Assembly (NCBI RefSeq): GCF_001693275.1
Contig: NZ_CP016477.1
Location: forward strand, 2,046,001 to 2,110,000
Direction: 5' to 3'
Length of the DNA: 64,000 nt
Source: Picosynechococcus sp. PCC 7117
Lineage (GTDB): Bacteria > Cyanobacteriota > Cyanobacteriia > Cyanobacteriales > MRBY01
Shown: positions 34,824 through 43,905 of the stretch, in pieces
Layout: the number at the start of each line of letters is the position of its first letter
Numbering within the stretch: the stretch's first letter is position 1
Translations under genes and position numbers: made by a program
Notes under the pieces: generated by a model
The model's database searches: none
Seen by the model: the letters and a program-made list of their open reading frames with translations, nothing else
Told to the model about the DNA's origin: nothing

Positions 34824-36161
34824 ATGGCTAAATTTTTTTGGGCAGACCGCATTCTCCGCAAAATCTTAAAAAATTTCAGTTGGTTGCTCTGTGGTCAAAT
34901 TCTGACGGCGATCATCAACTTCTGCTATCTCAGTCTCACGGCCCATGCCCTTGGGGTTGAGACTTTTGGGAGGTTAATTTTACTCCGGGCTTACATTGAG
35001 CTTTTGATTGGCTTGACAACTTTTCAGTCATGGCAAGCGTTAATTCGTTATGGCGCTGATTATGTAAAGAATAAGGATTCTAAGGGTTTATGCGAGTTAT
35101 TTAAATTAACCACTGGCCTGGATCTTCTGGGTTCTTTGGGGGGGTATCTAGTTGCTGTTGCGGCGGCGCCGTGGGTCGGGCCAATCGTGGGATGGGAGCC
35201 GCAGACGATCCATGCTGTGCAGCAAGCCAGTATTTTGATGCTTTGTACCCTTGGCTCAACCCCTATTGGTTTACTGCGACTCGATGATCGCTTTGATCTA
35301 CTCGCGGCCCAACAATTGGTGCCACCGCTTACGCGTCTTGTGGGCACTCTCATTGCCCTCTGGCTCGATGCTCCTTTGATGGGCTATCTTCTGGCTTGGT
35401 TATGTGGGGAGGCACTTAATGGTCTTTCGCTATTGGCTTTGGGTTTGTGGCAAGCCCATAAAAAGCAAATTTTGCGTCGTTTGGATTGGTCTTTGCCGGA
35501 TTTTTTGTTTGGCGATCGCCGTGTTCTAAAATTTTGCTTTGTTTCTAATCTGAATTCTTCTTTACCCCTGGCGATCACCCTGAGTCCGTTGATTGTCGGC
35601 GCGGTGGCAACCCCCAGCGCTGTGGCCTTGTTTCGGGCTGGCTACGAATTTTCGACCCCTTTCCGAGAACTCGCTTTAATTTTTACTCAGTCGGTTTATC
35701 CTGAATTAGCCCACTTGAGTGCCCAAGGACGCTGGCGCAAATTTCAAAAGCTGCTGTGGAAACTAGGGCGGGTGCTCCAGGGGATTGGTTTTATTTTGCT
35801 AATTGCCATTCTGTTGGGGGGTAAAGGGTTACTCTACTACGCGATGGGGGAAGAGTTTACGGCGGCCTATGGCACCTTAGTTTTGCTGATTACCGGCGGT
35901 ATTTTGATGATGGGGAACTATCTGCTTGAACCAGCCCTGTTTGCGATGGAAATGCCCCATATCTCACTGCGAAATAATGCCACCGCCATTCTTCTTTTCT
36001 ATCTGCCGTTACTGGTGGTTTTGGCTTACTATTACGGAGCTTTGGGGGCAGGCATGGCGACTCTCATTGCCAATGGTGTTGGGTTTTCACTGAATTTATT
36101 CTGTACGTGGCGGGAAGTGCAACGACGTTCGACACCAACGCCGGAATATTTAACCCGTTGA
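34824..36161 (+). CDS. Oligosaccharide/lipid flippase (polysaccharide biosynthesis, MOP superfamily)
   Basis: A 445-aa membrane protein with about 12 helices in two halves, typical of Wzx/MATE-like flippases. The N-terminal NFSWLLCGQILTAIINFCYLSLTAHALGVETFGRLILLRAYIELL is the diagnostic region ('ALGVxxFG'). Such proteins flip lipid-linked sugars across the plasma membrane for capsule, O-antigen or glycolipid export. It runs convergently into the glycosyltransferase gene with a 12-base overlap and is divergent from the hydroxylase. Flipping a glycosylated lipid made by the neighbouring operon is an attractive but unproven role. Confidence 0.85.
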   Translation: MAKFFWADRILRKILKNFSWLLCGQILTAIINFCYLSLTAHALGVETFGRLILLRAYIELLIGLTTFQSWQALIRYGADYVKNKDSKGLCELFKLTTGLDLLGSLGGYLVAVAAAPWVGPIVGWEPQTIHAVQQASILMLCTLGSTPIGLLRLDDRFDLLAAQQLVPPLTRLVGTLIALWLDAPLMGYLLAWLCGEALNGLSLLALGLWQAHKKQILRRLDWSLPDFLFGDRRVLKFCFVSNLNSSLPLAITLSPLIVGAVATPSAVALFRAGYEFSTPFRELALIFTQSVYPELAHLSAQGRWRKFQKLLWKLGRVLQGIGFILLIAILLGGKGLLYYAMGEEFTAAYGTLVLLITGGILMMGNYLLEPALFAMEMPHISLRNNATAILLFYLPLLVVLAYYYGALGAGMATLIANGVGFSLNLFCTWREVQRRSTPTPEYLTR

Positions 36162-37376
36162 TCGGATTTGGGTTTCTAAATAACGAACCCATTGTTCACT
36201 GGGATCAAGTTGCGTCTCTCGATTTTGGTTTTGCTTTTGGATATTGTTTTGCAGCCGTTGGCGATCGCCTTTAGAGTCGATCAACTGAGCTAGCTGCTGG
36301 ATAAAATCTGCTCCGTCTTCAGGTTGAAACAAACAACCATTGACCCCAGGCTCAATCAGATTCCGTGCCCAGTCACAGTCCGGGGCTAAAACGGGGGTCC
36401 CCACATAGAGGGATTCTTGCACTGTCCGGCCAAAAGTTTCTTTAAGGGAAGCAGTCACATGAAGATCCACGTTCGCTAAGAGGGCTGGCACCTGCTCGTG
36501 GGGCACCTCGCCCAGGATCACCGTCGGTAAGCTTTGGGCAAATTCACTATTGGCGATCGCCTCTGCTAATTCTCCCCGGCCTGCTACCAGTAGTGTGAAA
36601 TTTTCAGTAATGTTTGCTCGACCAAGTTCCGGTAAATGCTTCAGAATAAAAGCCCAATTTTTATCGGGAGACAGTCGCCCCAAAAAAAGAATTTTGACCC
36701 GCTGATCCAGGTCTGGTAAGCCATAATGCTGCTGAAAAAAATTGGTCTGTTTTAGGGCTTGGGGATTCGCAATTTTCGGCGGGCCAATCACGGGCATATA
36801 AACCACATTTTCTAGTTGCCATTGCTTTAGGCGCTGTTCAATAAAATGACTGCCTACCAGAGTGACAGAACATTTGCCATAGAGCCGACGGGTTAGGGCT
36901 AAAGCGGCCCATTTCGCTGGCCCAATTAACCAAGCCGGGGCATAGTCCTGGAGATAATCGACAAAATTCGTCCGGTAACAGCCGATATAGGGAATATTTC
37001 GCGCTTGGGCATAATCCCACCCCGGTAAGGCGAAAAGCGTCGTCCAAAGCCGTTCTGGTTCTTCGACTTGAATCAAATCTGGCTGGAATTCCTCTAATGC
37101 GGTTTCAATGTGTCTTAAACTGCTCCGCTTGGGATTGCGTTCCTGGGGAATCCCCAACCAGGCCACACTGGGCAACGGCACAATTGCGACATTTGCAAAC
37201 AAATCGCCCACATAATCAGCCCAACGGGGATAAATAGCGGCGACTTCCTGGTAACTGGAAACAAAACAGAGCACCTGATGTCCCTGGGCAGATAGGACTT
37301 TTAAACGTTCAAATAGCGTGATGCTCACCCCATCGTGGGAAGGCAAAAAGGTGCTCGAAATAATCGCAATTTTCAT
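36150..37376 (-). CDS. GT4-family glycosyltransferase
   Basis: A 408-aa GT-B enzyme: Rossmann-like N-domain (MKIAIISSTFLPSHDGVSITLFERLKVLSAQGHQVLCF) and C-domain with KILFLGRLSPDKNWAFILKHL (about 225) and LLVAGRGELAEAIAN. The nucleotide-sugar EX7E-type motif is ASLKETFGRTVQESLYVGTPVLAPDCDWARNLI (about 310-342). The N-terminus resembles lipid glycosyltransferases such as SqdX and mannosyl/glucosyl transferases. Last gene of the four-gene minus-strand operon, three bases after the FAAL stop to the GTG or nine to the ATG used here. It probably attaches a sugar to the operon's lipid product. Confidence 0.87.
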   Translation of the reverse strand: MKIAIISSTFLPSHDGVSITLFERLKVLSAQGHQVLCFVSSYQEVAAIYPRWADYVGDLFANVAIVPLPSVAWLGIPQERNPKRSSLRHIETALEEFQPDLIQVEEPERLWTTLFALPGWDYAQARNIPYIGCYRTNFVDYLQDYAPAWLIGPAKWAALALTRRLYGKCSVTLVGSHFIEQRLKQWQLENVVYMPVIGPPKIANPQALKQTNFFQQHYGLPDLDQRVKILFLGRLSPDKNWAFILKHLPELGRANITENFTLLVAGRGELAEAIANSEFAQSLPTVILGEVPHEQVPALLANVDLHVTASLKETFGRTVQESLYVGTPVLAPDCDWARNLIEPGVNGCLFQPEDGADFIQQLAQLIDSKGDRQRLQNNIQKQNQNRETQLDPSEQWVRYLETQIRSTG

Positions 37377-37385
37377 CGCCACCCT

Positions 37386-39164
37386 TTAGAGGCTATTGGC
37401 CAGGGCCGTGACATCACTATCAGCGATCGCCAACTGCCATTCCCCCAAACCGTTGAGGGTACCCGCCAGATACTGCTGACGACAGGCTTGCCGCTGAATT
37501 TTACCGCTAGAAGTTTTGGGGATACTGCCCGTTCGCAAGAGGACAATACCGTAAACTTCCACCGTATGTTCTTCGTAAACAGCCTGGCGAACTGCCCCAA
37601 CAATTTCCTCTAGATCAAAGTGACGGACATAGCTCCGTTCCAATTCTTGAACCACCACCAGTCGTTCTTCATCGGCGGCCTCCACGGAAAAAGCCGCACC
37701 CGCACAGGGACGCAGAGCTGGGTGACATTGCTCCACAGTCAGCTCAATATCCTGGGGATAACGGTAACGGCCCCAAAGAATCATTACGTCCTTCGTACGT
37801 CCGGTAATAAAGAGTTCGCCATCTTTTAAAAAGCCGAGATCCCCCGTACGGAGATAGGGGCCTTGGTTATCCACATAGGCTTGGAAGGTTTCTTTTGTGA
37901 TTTCTGGCCGTTCCCAGTAGCCTTTACCAATCCCTTTACCTGCGGCCCAAATTTCGCCCACTTGGCCTTCGGGAAGTTTGGTTTTGGTTTCCGGGTCAAC
38001 GATAATCACCTCGTCGTCAAGCCATGTCCAGCCACAACTGACAATGCCCCGACTGCCATCGGTACTGATGATCGCTTGGTTTTGTTCGAGGGCTTCGGGG
38101 GCCATATATTGCACCACTGGCGCTTTTTCCTTGGAGCCGCCACTGATGAACAGAGTCGCTTCGGCCATGCCATAGCAAGGATAAAAGGCTTCGCGACGAA
38201 ACCCGCAAGGGGCGAAGGTCTGGGCAAACTTTTCGAGGGTACTGGCCCGGACAGTTTCAGCGCCACTATAGGCCACATCCCAAGAGTTGAGATCGAGGGT
38301 TTTGAGTTGTTCTGGGGTGACTTGGCGAGCAACCAAATCATAGGCAAAGTTCGGGCCACCACTGGTGGTGATGCGGTGCTGGGAGATGATCTCTAGCCAC
38401 CGGACAGGCTTTTGTACTAGCTCGATGGGAGACATCAGAAAGGCCTCAAAGTTGCCGTAGAAGGGCTGGAGAACACCGCCGATCAAGCCCATATCGTGAA
38501 ACATGGGGAGCCAACTGGCCATCCGGGTTTCGGGACTGTGGCTAAAGGATTTGTAGATCACGGCGGAGTTATGGAGCACATTACCATGGGTGACCATCAC
38601 GCCTTTGGGTTTCCCTGTGGAGCCGGAGGTGTATTGCAAAAAGGCGAGGGTGTCGTCGGTAATGTTGGGGGCTTGCCAGTCTGCTGCGAGATCTGCGGGA
38701 ATTTCATCCATCGCAATTACTTTGACTTGGCTAAATTTGCGCACAAGACCAGCGGCCTGGCGGGGGGCTTTAGTGAGTTTCTTTTGGAAATAGTCAATGA
38801 GGGCGCGGGTTGTGAGGATTCCCTTGGCCTGACAATCTTCTACCCGTTCCATGAGCTTTTCGAGGGCATCATCACTGCGACTGGGGTTAATGGTGACGGC
38901 GATCGCCCCGGCATAGAGACAAGCGTAAAAACTAGCAACAAATTCGAGGCCCGCCGAGTAGGGGAACACTAACAAAATGCGATTGCCCGGTTCGATAAAG
39001 TTTTGCAAATGGGCGGCGATCGCCTTTACCTGGTGCTCTAGTTGGGCATAGGTCAGGGTTGTGAGGTTATCTTCGCCTGAAATAAAGTGATAGGCGGTGC
39101 GGTCGGGGGTGCTGTCAACGCGGTGACGAAGCAGATCAACAATGGTTTTCGCAGAATGGGTCAT
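37386..39164 (-). CDS. Stand-alone fatty acyl-AMP ligase (FAAL)
   Basis: A 592-aa adenylating enzyme: AMP-binding P-loop YTSGSTGKPKGVM (residues ~178-190), WLPMFHDMGLIGGVLQPF, the A5-type motif FYPCYGMAEATLF (about 330), LRTGDLGFLKDGELFITGRTKD (about 470) and the C-terminal catalytic-Lys motif SIPKTSSGKIQR near residue 560. The FYPCYGMAEATLF and FHDMGLIGG stretches are typical of FAAL, which activates fatty acids as acyl-AMP and loads an acyl carrier protein rather than CoA. It has no ACP of its own, so it may feed the ACP of the neighbouring fusion or a free ACP. The start is between 39164 and 39179. Confidence 0.88.
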   Translation of the reverse strand: MTHSAKTIVDLLRHRVDSTPDRTAYHFISGEDNLTTLTYAQLEHQVKAIAAHLQNFIEPGNRILLVFPYSAGLEFVASFYACLYAGAIAVTINPSRSDDALEKLMERVEDCQAKGILTTRALIDYFQKKLTKAPRQAAGLVRKFSQVKVIAMDEIPADLAADWQAPNITDDTLAFLQYTSGSTGKPKGVMVTHGNVLHNSAVIYKSFSHSPETRMASWLPMFHDMGLIGGVLQPFYGNFEAFLMSPIELVQKPVRWLEIISQHRITTSGGPNFAYDLVARQVTPEQLKTLDLNSWDVAYSGAETVRASTLEKFAQTFAPCGFRREAFYPCYGMAEATLFISGGSKEKAPVVQYMAPEALEQNQAIISTDGSRGIVSCGWTWLDDEVIIVDPETKTKLPEGQVGEIWAAGKGIGKGYWERPEITKETFQAYVDNQGPYLRTGDLGFLKDGELFITGRTKDVMILWGRYRYPQDIELTVEQCHPALRPCAGAAFSVEAADEERLVVVQELERSYVRHFDLEEIVGAVRQAVYEEHTVEVYGIVLLRTGSIPKTSSGKIQRQACRQQYLAGTLNGLGEWQLAIADSDVTALANSL

Positions 39165-39209
39165 GGTGGGCGATCCCATGGGGTCAGGGTAAAGGAAAGG
39201 GATAAAGAT

Positions 39210-40016
39210 TTAGTGTTGGCGGGCGCGGGCCACCAGTCGATCAAAATACCATTGCAGGACGGGGGCCAGCAGGCTATGGAGGCGATAAAGTAGTTGCATT
39301 TCCAAGCCAGGGGTAATAACGAATTGTTGTCGCTGAATACCCCGGAGAATGGTGGCGGCAACCCGTTCTGCTGTCCACATTTGGGCGGTCTCTGTAATTA
39401 ACTTGGTTTCCGGCGGTTTTGTCAAATTTTCGGCGGCCAGTTGGGGGGTATCGGTATCGGGCGGATAGGCGATCGCCACCTGAATCCCCTGGGACTTTAA
39501 TTCTCCCCGGAGAGATTCGGCCAGACCCCGCAGGGCAAATTTACTCGGACTGTAGGGGGTATAGCCAAACAAACCCACTAGACCCGCTCCAGAGGAAATC
39601 ATCACAATTTGGCCCTGGTTTTGGGCACTCATTGCTGGGAGGGCAGCGCGAATCGCATACAACGTGCCGAAATAATTTACCGTCATGGTTTGTTCAAAAA
39701 TCTCCAGGGGCAGTTCCTGAAAATAACCGGGGTGGGCCATGCCCGCTGAGGTGATTAATAAATCCGGCGCTCCAAATTTTTCCATGGCTGTGGCGATCGC
39801 CTGTTCAATTTCCAACCGTTGGGCCACATCCGCCGTGAGGGTTAAACATTGCTGCTGGGCATCGGTAAAAGCTTCTTGAATCTGAGTTTGCGCTACCTGG
39901 AGCTTAGTGGGACTGCGGGCAATGATTGAAAGATTGACATTCCCCTGTTGAGCTAACTGACAGGCGATCGCCAAACCAATCCCACTCGATCCCCCCGTAA
40001 TAATTGCGTGTCGCAT
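39210..40016 (-). CDS. Short-chain dehydrogenase resembling 3-ketodihydrosphingosine reductase
   Basis: A 268-aa SDR. ITGGSSGIGLAIACQL (residues ~6-21) binds NADP(H), ITSAGMAHPGYF is the NAG-like motif, MISSGAGLVGLFGYTPYSPSKFAL holds the catalytic Ser-Tyr-Lys (YSPSK), and YPPDTDTPQL (about 187) follows. The 'PPDTDTPQL' segment is what I recall as typical of KDSR/Tsc10-type enzymes, which reduce 3-ketosphinganine to sphinganine. The C-terminal amphipathic part (LLYRLHSLLAPVLQWYFDRLVAR) may associate with membrane. Its ATG directly abuts the TAG of the FAAL-ACP-oxoamine-synthase gene, indicating translational coupling. Confidence 0.8.
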   Translation of the reverse strand: MRHAIITGGSSGIGLAIACQLAQQGNVNLSIIARSPTKLQVAQTQIQEAFTDAQQQCLTLTADVAQRLEIEQAIATAMEKFGAPDLLITSAGMAHPGYFQELPLEIFEQTMTVNYFGTLYAIRAALPAMSAQNQGQIVMISSGAGLVGLFGYTPYSPSKFALRGLAESLRGELKSQGIQVAIAYPPDTDTPQLAAENLTKPPETKLITETAQMWTAERVAATILRGIQRQQFVITPGLEMQLLYRLHSLLAPVLQWYFDRLVARARQH

Positions 40017-43000
40017 CTATTCAGCCTCGATTTCAGCCAGAAATTGCTGACCGACTTCCGCAAAAATTGCGAGGGCTTTGTCTAAATGTTCCTGGGTGTG
40101 GGTCGCCATCACACTGGTCCGGAGGGCGGCTTTATTACGAGGCACCGCCGGATACACCGCTGCATTCACATAAACTCCCGCCTCTAGCAGCGCCTTACAG
40201 AATTGCATACATTTAAAATCATCGCCAATGTGTACCGTAATAATCGGCGTTTGGGCGGTACCCACAGTAAACCCAAGGGACTGTAACCCCCGTTGCCAAT
40301 ATTGGGCATTTTCATGGAGCTTTTGCACCCGCCAGGGTTCGGCGATCAAAATATCCAAGGCCGTGGCAGCCGCAGCCAAGGAGGTGGGGGGTATAGAAGC
40401 CGAAAATAACATTGACCGCCCGTTAAAACGAATCCAATCAATCACCTTTGCTTCGGCGGCGACCCAACCGCCAATGGAAGCCAAACTCTTGGAAAAAGTG
40501 CCGCAAAGAATATCACTGCTGCCGATTATCCCGAAATGCTCCTCCGTCCCCCGGCCCGTTTTTCCCAAAACACCCAGAGCATGGGCATCATCTACTGCGA
40601 GGGTAGCCCCATGGCGATCGCATAATTTCCGAATTTCTGGTAGGGGCGCAATATCCCCCGTCATTGAATACAGACCATCAATCGTGACCATTGTCGCGGA
40701 CTCTGGCGTCACCTGGATCAATTTTTGTTCTAAATCTTGCAGGTCATTGTGCTGGTATTGAACTACCCGGCAGCGACTCATAAACGCCCCATCGTAAATG
40801 CAAGCATGGGCCTCACTGTCGAGGATCATCGTTGTATTTTCGTTCATCAAGGCAGAAATAAAGCCTAAATTCGCCTGATATCCCGTGGTAAAGACTAGAG
40901 CATCCTCATGACCGACGAAGGCGGCAAGTTTTCGCTCAAATTCTCGGTGTTGGCGGGTCGAACCATTGAGCAATCGTGATCCCGTTAAACTCGGCCCTTC
41001 TTCTAGAGCGGCCTTGGCAGTGGCTTCTCGTACTCGGACATCGGCAGTCAGCCCCAGATAATTATTGGAGCCCAACATAATTAGTTGTCGCCCTTCAAAA
41101 ATACAGGTGGCCCCTTCATTGCGTTCAAGGGCTCGGAAATAGGGCAGTAGATCATTGGCTCGCAATTGATCCGGCAGGTTAAACTCCCTGGCTTTATCGA
41201 GGACATTGCGGCTTGGTTTATAAGCGAGGCGCAACCGTTGGTCGAGATCAATGCCCTCTGCTTCTAGCTGAGTCGCTTGGGGGAGATGTCCGTTTTGGTG
41301 ATGTTGGGATTCTTGGGGGAGATTAGCTAGAGTCAGGATATCTTGGGCGAGTTGGGCAACGGTAAGATCCTCAAAAAATTTTTCAAGGGGCACTGTTAAG
41401 TCGAATTTTTGCTCGATGTAATGCTTGATTTCAACAACTTGCACGGAATCTAGGCCCAAAGCGGCGATGGGTTGATCGTCTTGGATAGTATCAAGGGGCA
41501 ACGAGAGGGCTTGGGCCAATTGTTCGCGGAGGGGTTTAATTAAGTCAGTGGTCGGCTGGGAGGGTTGTTGTTTCTGGGGAGGATTAAAACTTTGGGCGGA
41601 AGCATGATCTACTTCACCCAGGACGCTGCGGCCCACAACCATCAACTCATCGGCCAGAAACGCTTGACGGCAACGGTGTCGTTGGATTTTACCGCTGGAC
41701 GTTTTCGGGATACTACCGGTTTTAATCAGGATGATGCCATAGGTTTGTAGTTCATGGTTTGCGGCGATCGCCTGACGGATTTTTTGGGCGATCGCCTCGA
41801 CATCCAGATTTCGGAGAAAAGTTCGTTTTACCTCTTGCACCAGCATTAGGCGTTCTGTACCGTCAATTTCTACCGTGAAGGCCGCCCCGCAATTTTCCCG
41901 GAGAGCTGGGTGGGATTGTTGGGCCGTGAGCTCGATGTCGTGGGGATAGTGATTTTTTCCCCGGACGATAATTAAATCCTTGAGGCGACCGGTAATGAAC
42001 AGTTCTCCTGCGGCGATAAAACCGAGATCACCAGTGCGCAGGAAAGATTTTTGGTGGTGATTGAGAGTTGCCGTAAAGGTTTCTTGGGTGGCAATGGGGG
42101 CATTCCAATAACCCTGGGCGACACTGTCCCCCCGCACCCACACTTCCCCAGTCGTCCCTTCAGGACAAGGGGCAAAAGATTCCGGATCAACGATCGCCAC
42201 CTGGGTGTCATGGTAGGGTTGGCCACAACTGACAAATAGATTTTCTGACTCTGCCGATGAATTGGTGGTAATCGGCGCTCGTTTTTTGTCACCCCCTGTG
42301 ATGAAGAGGGTCGCTTCGGCCATGCCATAGCAGGGATAAAAGGCCTCTGGCCGGAAACCACAGGGGGCAAATTTTTGACTGAATTTGTCGAGGGTCACCG
42401 CTCGCACTGGTTCCGCACCGCTGTAAGCAAGATTCCAACTGCTTAAATCCAGATCGGCTAGATCACTGTCCGTCAGGCGATCAACACATAGATCATAGGC
42501 AAAATTTGGCCCACCGCTGGTCGTAGCCTGATACTTGGCGATCGCCTGGAGCCAGCGACGAGGATTAGTTAAAAACGCCACCGGAGGCATCAAAATACTG
42601 GGAAAGCCCACGTAAAGCGGCTGGAGTACATGGCCAATGAGACCCATATCATGGAAAAGGGGCAGCCAACCGACCCCGATACTCTTTTCGCTATGGCCAA
42701 AGGCGGTTTGAATCAGTCGCTGGTTGTGAAGGATATTCCGGTGGGAAACCATCACGCCCTTTGGTGTCCCCGTAGAGCCAGAAGTGTATTGCAGAAATGC
42801 TAGATCATCCCCCTGAATTGCCTGGGGCTTGAAGCCTTGGGGAGCTTGTTCTAAAGTATCCGTCGCCAAAAAGGTTAGATCCTGAAACGGTTCTGCTTGG
42901 GCAAATCTTTGTTGAATATCTCCTAACAAAGCCTCGGTGGTCAGGGCAAGTTCGGCCTGGGCATTATCGGCGATCGCCAACAGGCGCGATAATTTTTGGT

Positions 43001-43301
43001 TGCGCTTCGGCGGATAGACAGGCACCGCAATCACCCCGGCATAAAGACACCCCAGAAATGCTGTGATAAACGCCAACCCAGACGGATACAGCAACAATGC
43101 CCGTTCCCCACGCCAGGGGGCCAGATGGGAGGCGATCACCTTTGCCTGGGTTGCTAATTCTTGATAGGTAAGGTGACCAGATTCAGTTTCTCCATTTTCT
43201 AAAAAAACATAGGCTTGGGCATTGGGTTGGCTGCGTGCCCGCTCATTGAGGATATCGAGCAACGATGCTTGTGCCTGGATAGAATGCTGGAGAAACGTCA
43301 T
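40017..43301 (-). CDS. FAAL-ACP-alpha-oxoamine synthase fusion (serine palmitoyltransferase-like)
   Basis: A 1094-aa three-part enzyme. Residues ~1-575 are a fatty acyl-AMP ligase (P-loop YTSGSTGTPKGVM at about 172-184; FYPCYGMAEATLF; SIPKTSSGKIQR). About 595-680 is an acyl carrier protein with the 4'-phosphopantetheine Ser at about 619 (ALGLDSVQVVEIK). About 690-1094 is an alpha-oxoamine synthase of the SPT/KBL/BioF family, with VDDAHALGVLG and the PLP Lys at about 938 (GTFSKSLASIGGW). One chain could activate a fatty acid, hold it as thioester, and condense it with an amino acid to a 3-keto long-chain base. The amino acid (Ser, Ala, Gly or other) cannot be read. First gene of the operon. 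Confidence 0.9.
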   Translation of the reverse strand: MTFLQHSIQAQASLLDILNERARSQPNAQAYVFLENGETESGHLTYQELATQAKVIASHLAPWRGERALLLYPSGLAFITAFLGCLYAGVIAVPVYPPKRNQKLSRLLAIADNAQAELALTTEALLGDIQQRFAQAEPFQDLTFLATDTLEQAPQGFKPQAIQGDDLAFLQYTSGSTGTPKGVMVSHRNILHNQRLIQTAFGHSEKSIGVGWLPLFHDMGLIGHVLQPLYVGFPSILMPPVAFLTNPRRWLQAIAKYQATTSGGPNFAYDLCVDRLTDSDLADLDLSSWNLAYSGAEPVRAVTLDKFSQKFAPCGFRPEAFYPCYGMAEATLFITGGDKKRAPITTNSSAESENLFVSCGQPYHDTQVAIVDPESFAPCPEGTTGEVWVRGDSVAQGYWNAPIATQETFTATLNHHQKSFLRTGDLGFIAAGELFITGRLKDLIIVRGKNHYPHDIELTAQQSHPALRENCGAAFTVEIDGTERLMLVQEVKRTFLRNLDVEAIAQKIRQAIAANHELQTYGIILIKTGSIPKTSSGKIQRHRCRQAFLADELMVVGRSVLGEVDHASAQSFNPPQKQQPSQPTTDLIKPLREQLAQALSLPLDTIQDDQPIAALGLDSVQVVEIKHYIEQKFDLTVPLEKFFEDLTVAQLAQDILTLANLPQESQHHQNGHLPQATQLEAEGIDLDQRLRLAYKPSRNVLDKAREFNLPDQLRANDLLPYFRALERNEGATCIFEGRQLIMLGSNNYLGLTADVRVREATAKAALEEGPSLTGSRLLNGSTRQHREFERKLAAFVGHEDALVFTTGYQANLGFISALMNENTTMILDSEAHACIYDGAFMSRCRVVQYQHNDLQDLEQKLIQVTPESATMVTIDGLYSMTGDIAPLPEIRKLCDRHGATLAVDDAHALGVLGKTGRGTEEHFGIIGSSDILCGTFSKSLASIGGWVAAEAKVIDWIRFNGRSMLFSASIPPTSLAAAATALDILIAEPWRVQKLHENAQYWQRGLQSLGFTVGTAQTPIITVHIGDDFKCMQFCKALLEAGVYVNAAVYPAVPRNKAALRTSVMATHTQEHLDKALAIFAEVGQQFLAEIEAE

Positions 43302-43687
43302 AAAGCAGTAAATCAAAAGCTAAGGGGACGCAACAGTTTGTGGAGCCTGACCTTAAGGAATAATAAAGGAGTTTTCTAATTTTGTTATGCAGAAATATAG
43401 CCTAATGTTGTCAATCCCGGTATTTTTGCCCCAGTATTTAGAGCATTGAGAATGAGAATTACCAGTCCCATTTTCACAACCTCAAGTCAATGGGCACAGC
43501 TCCTCCGGTTGAATCAGTATCGGCCAGACAGCGGCTCAATCACCGGGAAAGACCATAGGCGATCGCCGATCGCCCCCTAGGTGCCGTAAAATCATAGCGC
43601 TAATGGGCTAGAAAAACGAGACAGGGCATTTTCCGACTTGAACTCGCCAGTATCTAGTCGGGAAACGGCTAGGGGATATTTTTTGTA
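43302..43687. other. Upstream region of the FAAL-ACP-oxoamine synthase operon
   Basis: About 390 bases without a gene. On the minus strand a perfect TTGACA (43409-43414) is a candidate -35 box, but no good -10 follows at 17 bases. An HIP1 pair overlaps near 43559-43575. I see no other structure. Confidence 0.4.
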
Positions 43688-43761
43688 TGGACGTAACTGG
43701 ATTCGAACCAGTGACCCCATCGATGTCAACGATGTACTCTAACCAACTGAGCTATACGTCC
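43688..43761 (-). tRNA. tRNA-Val (anticodon GAC)
   Basis: Reading the minus strand, a full cloverleaf folds. The 7-bp acceptor stem is GGACGTA / TACGTCC, the D-arm is GCTC..GAGT, and the anticodon stem is CATCG / CGATG with loop TTGACAT (anticodon GAC). The T-arm is ACTGG / CCAGT with TTCGAAT, and the discriminator is A. The length is 74 bases and CCA is not encoded. The gene reads codon GUC (and GUU by wobble). Confidence 0.95.
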
Positions 43762-43905
43762 GGGTTGCAAACAGTATATAAATGTAGCACTAGCATTTAA
43801 GAATATGCAAGCATCTCGGCAAAGAAAAACAGAAGGATTGCTTTATCAGGGATGTTTGATTAAAATGGCATCGATTATTCAGGCTATCGAGTCCCCTTAC
43901 GATCT

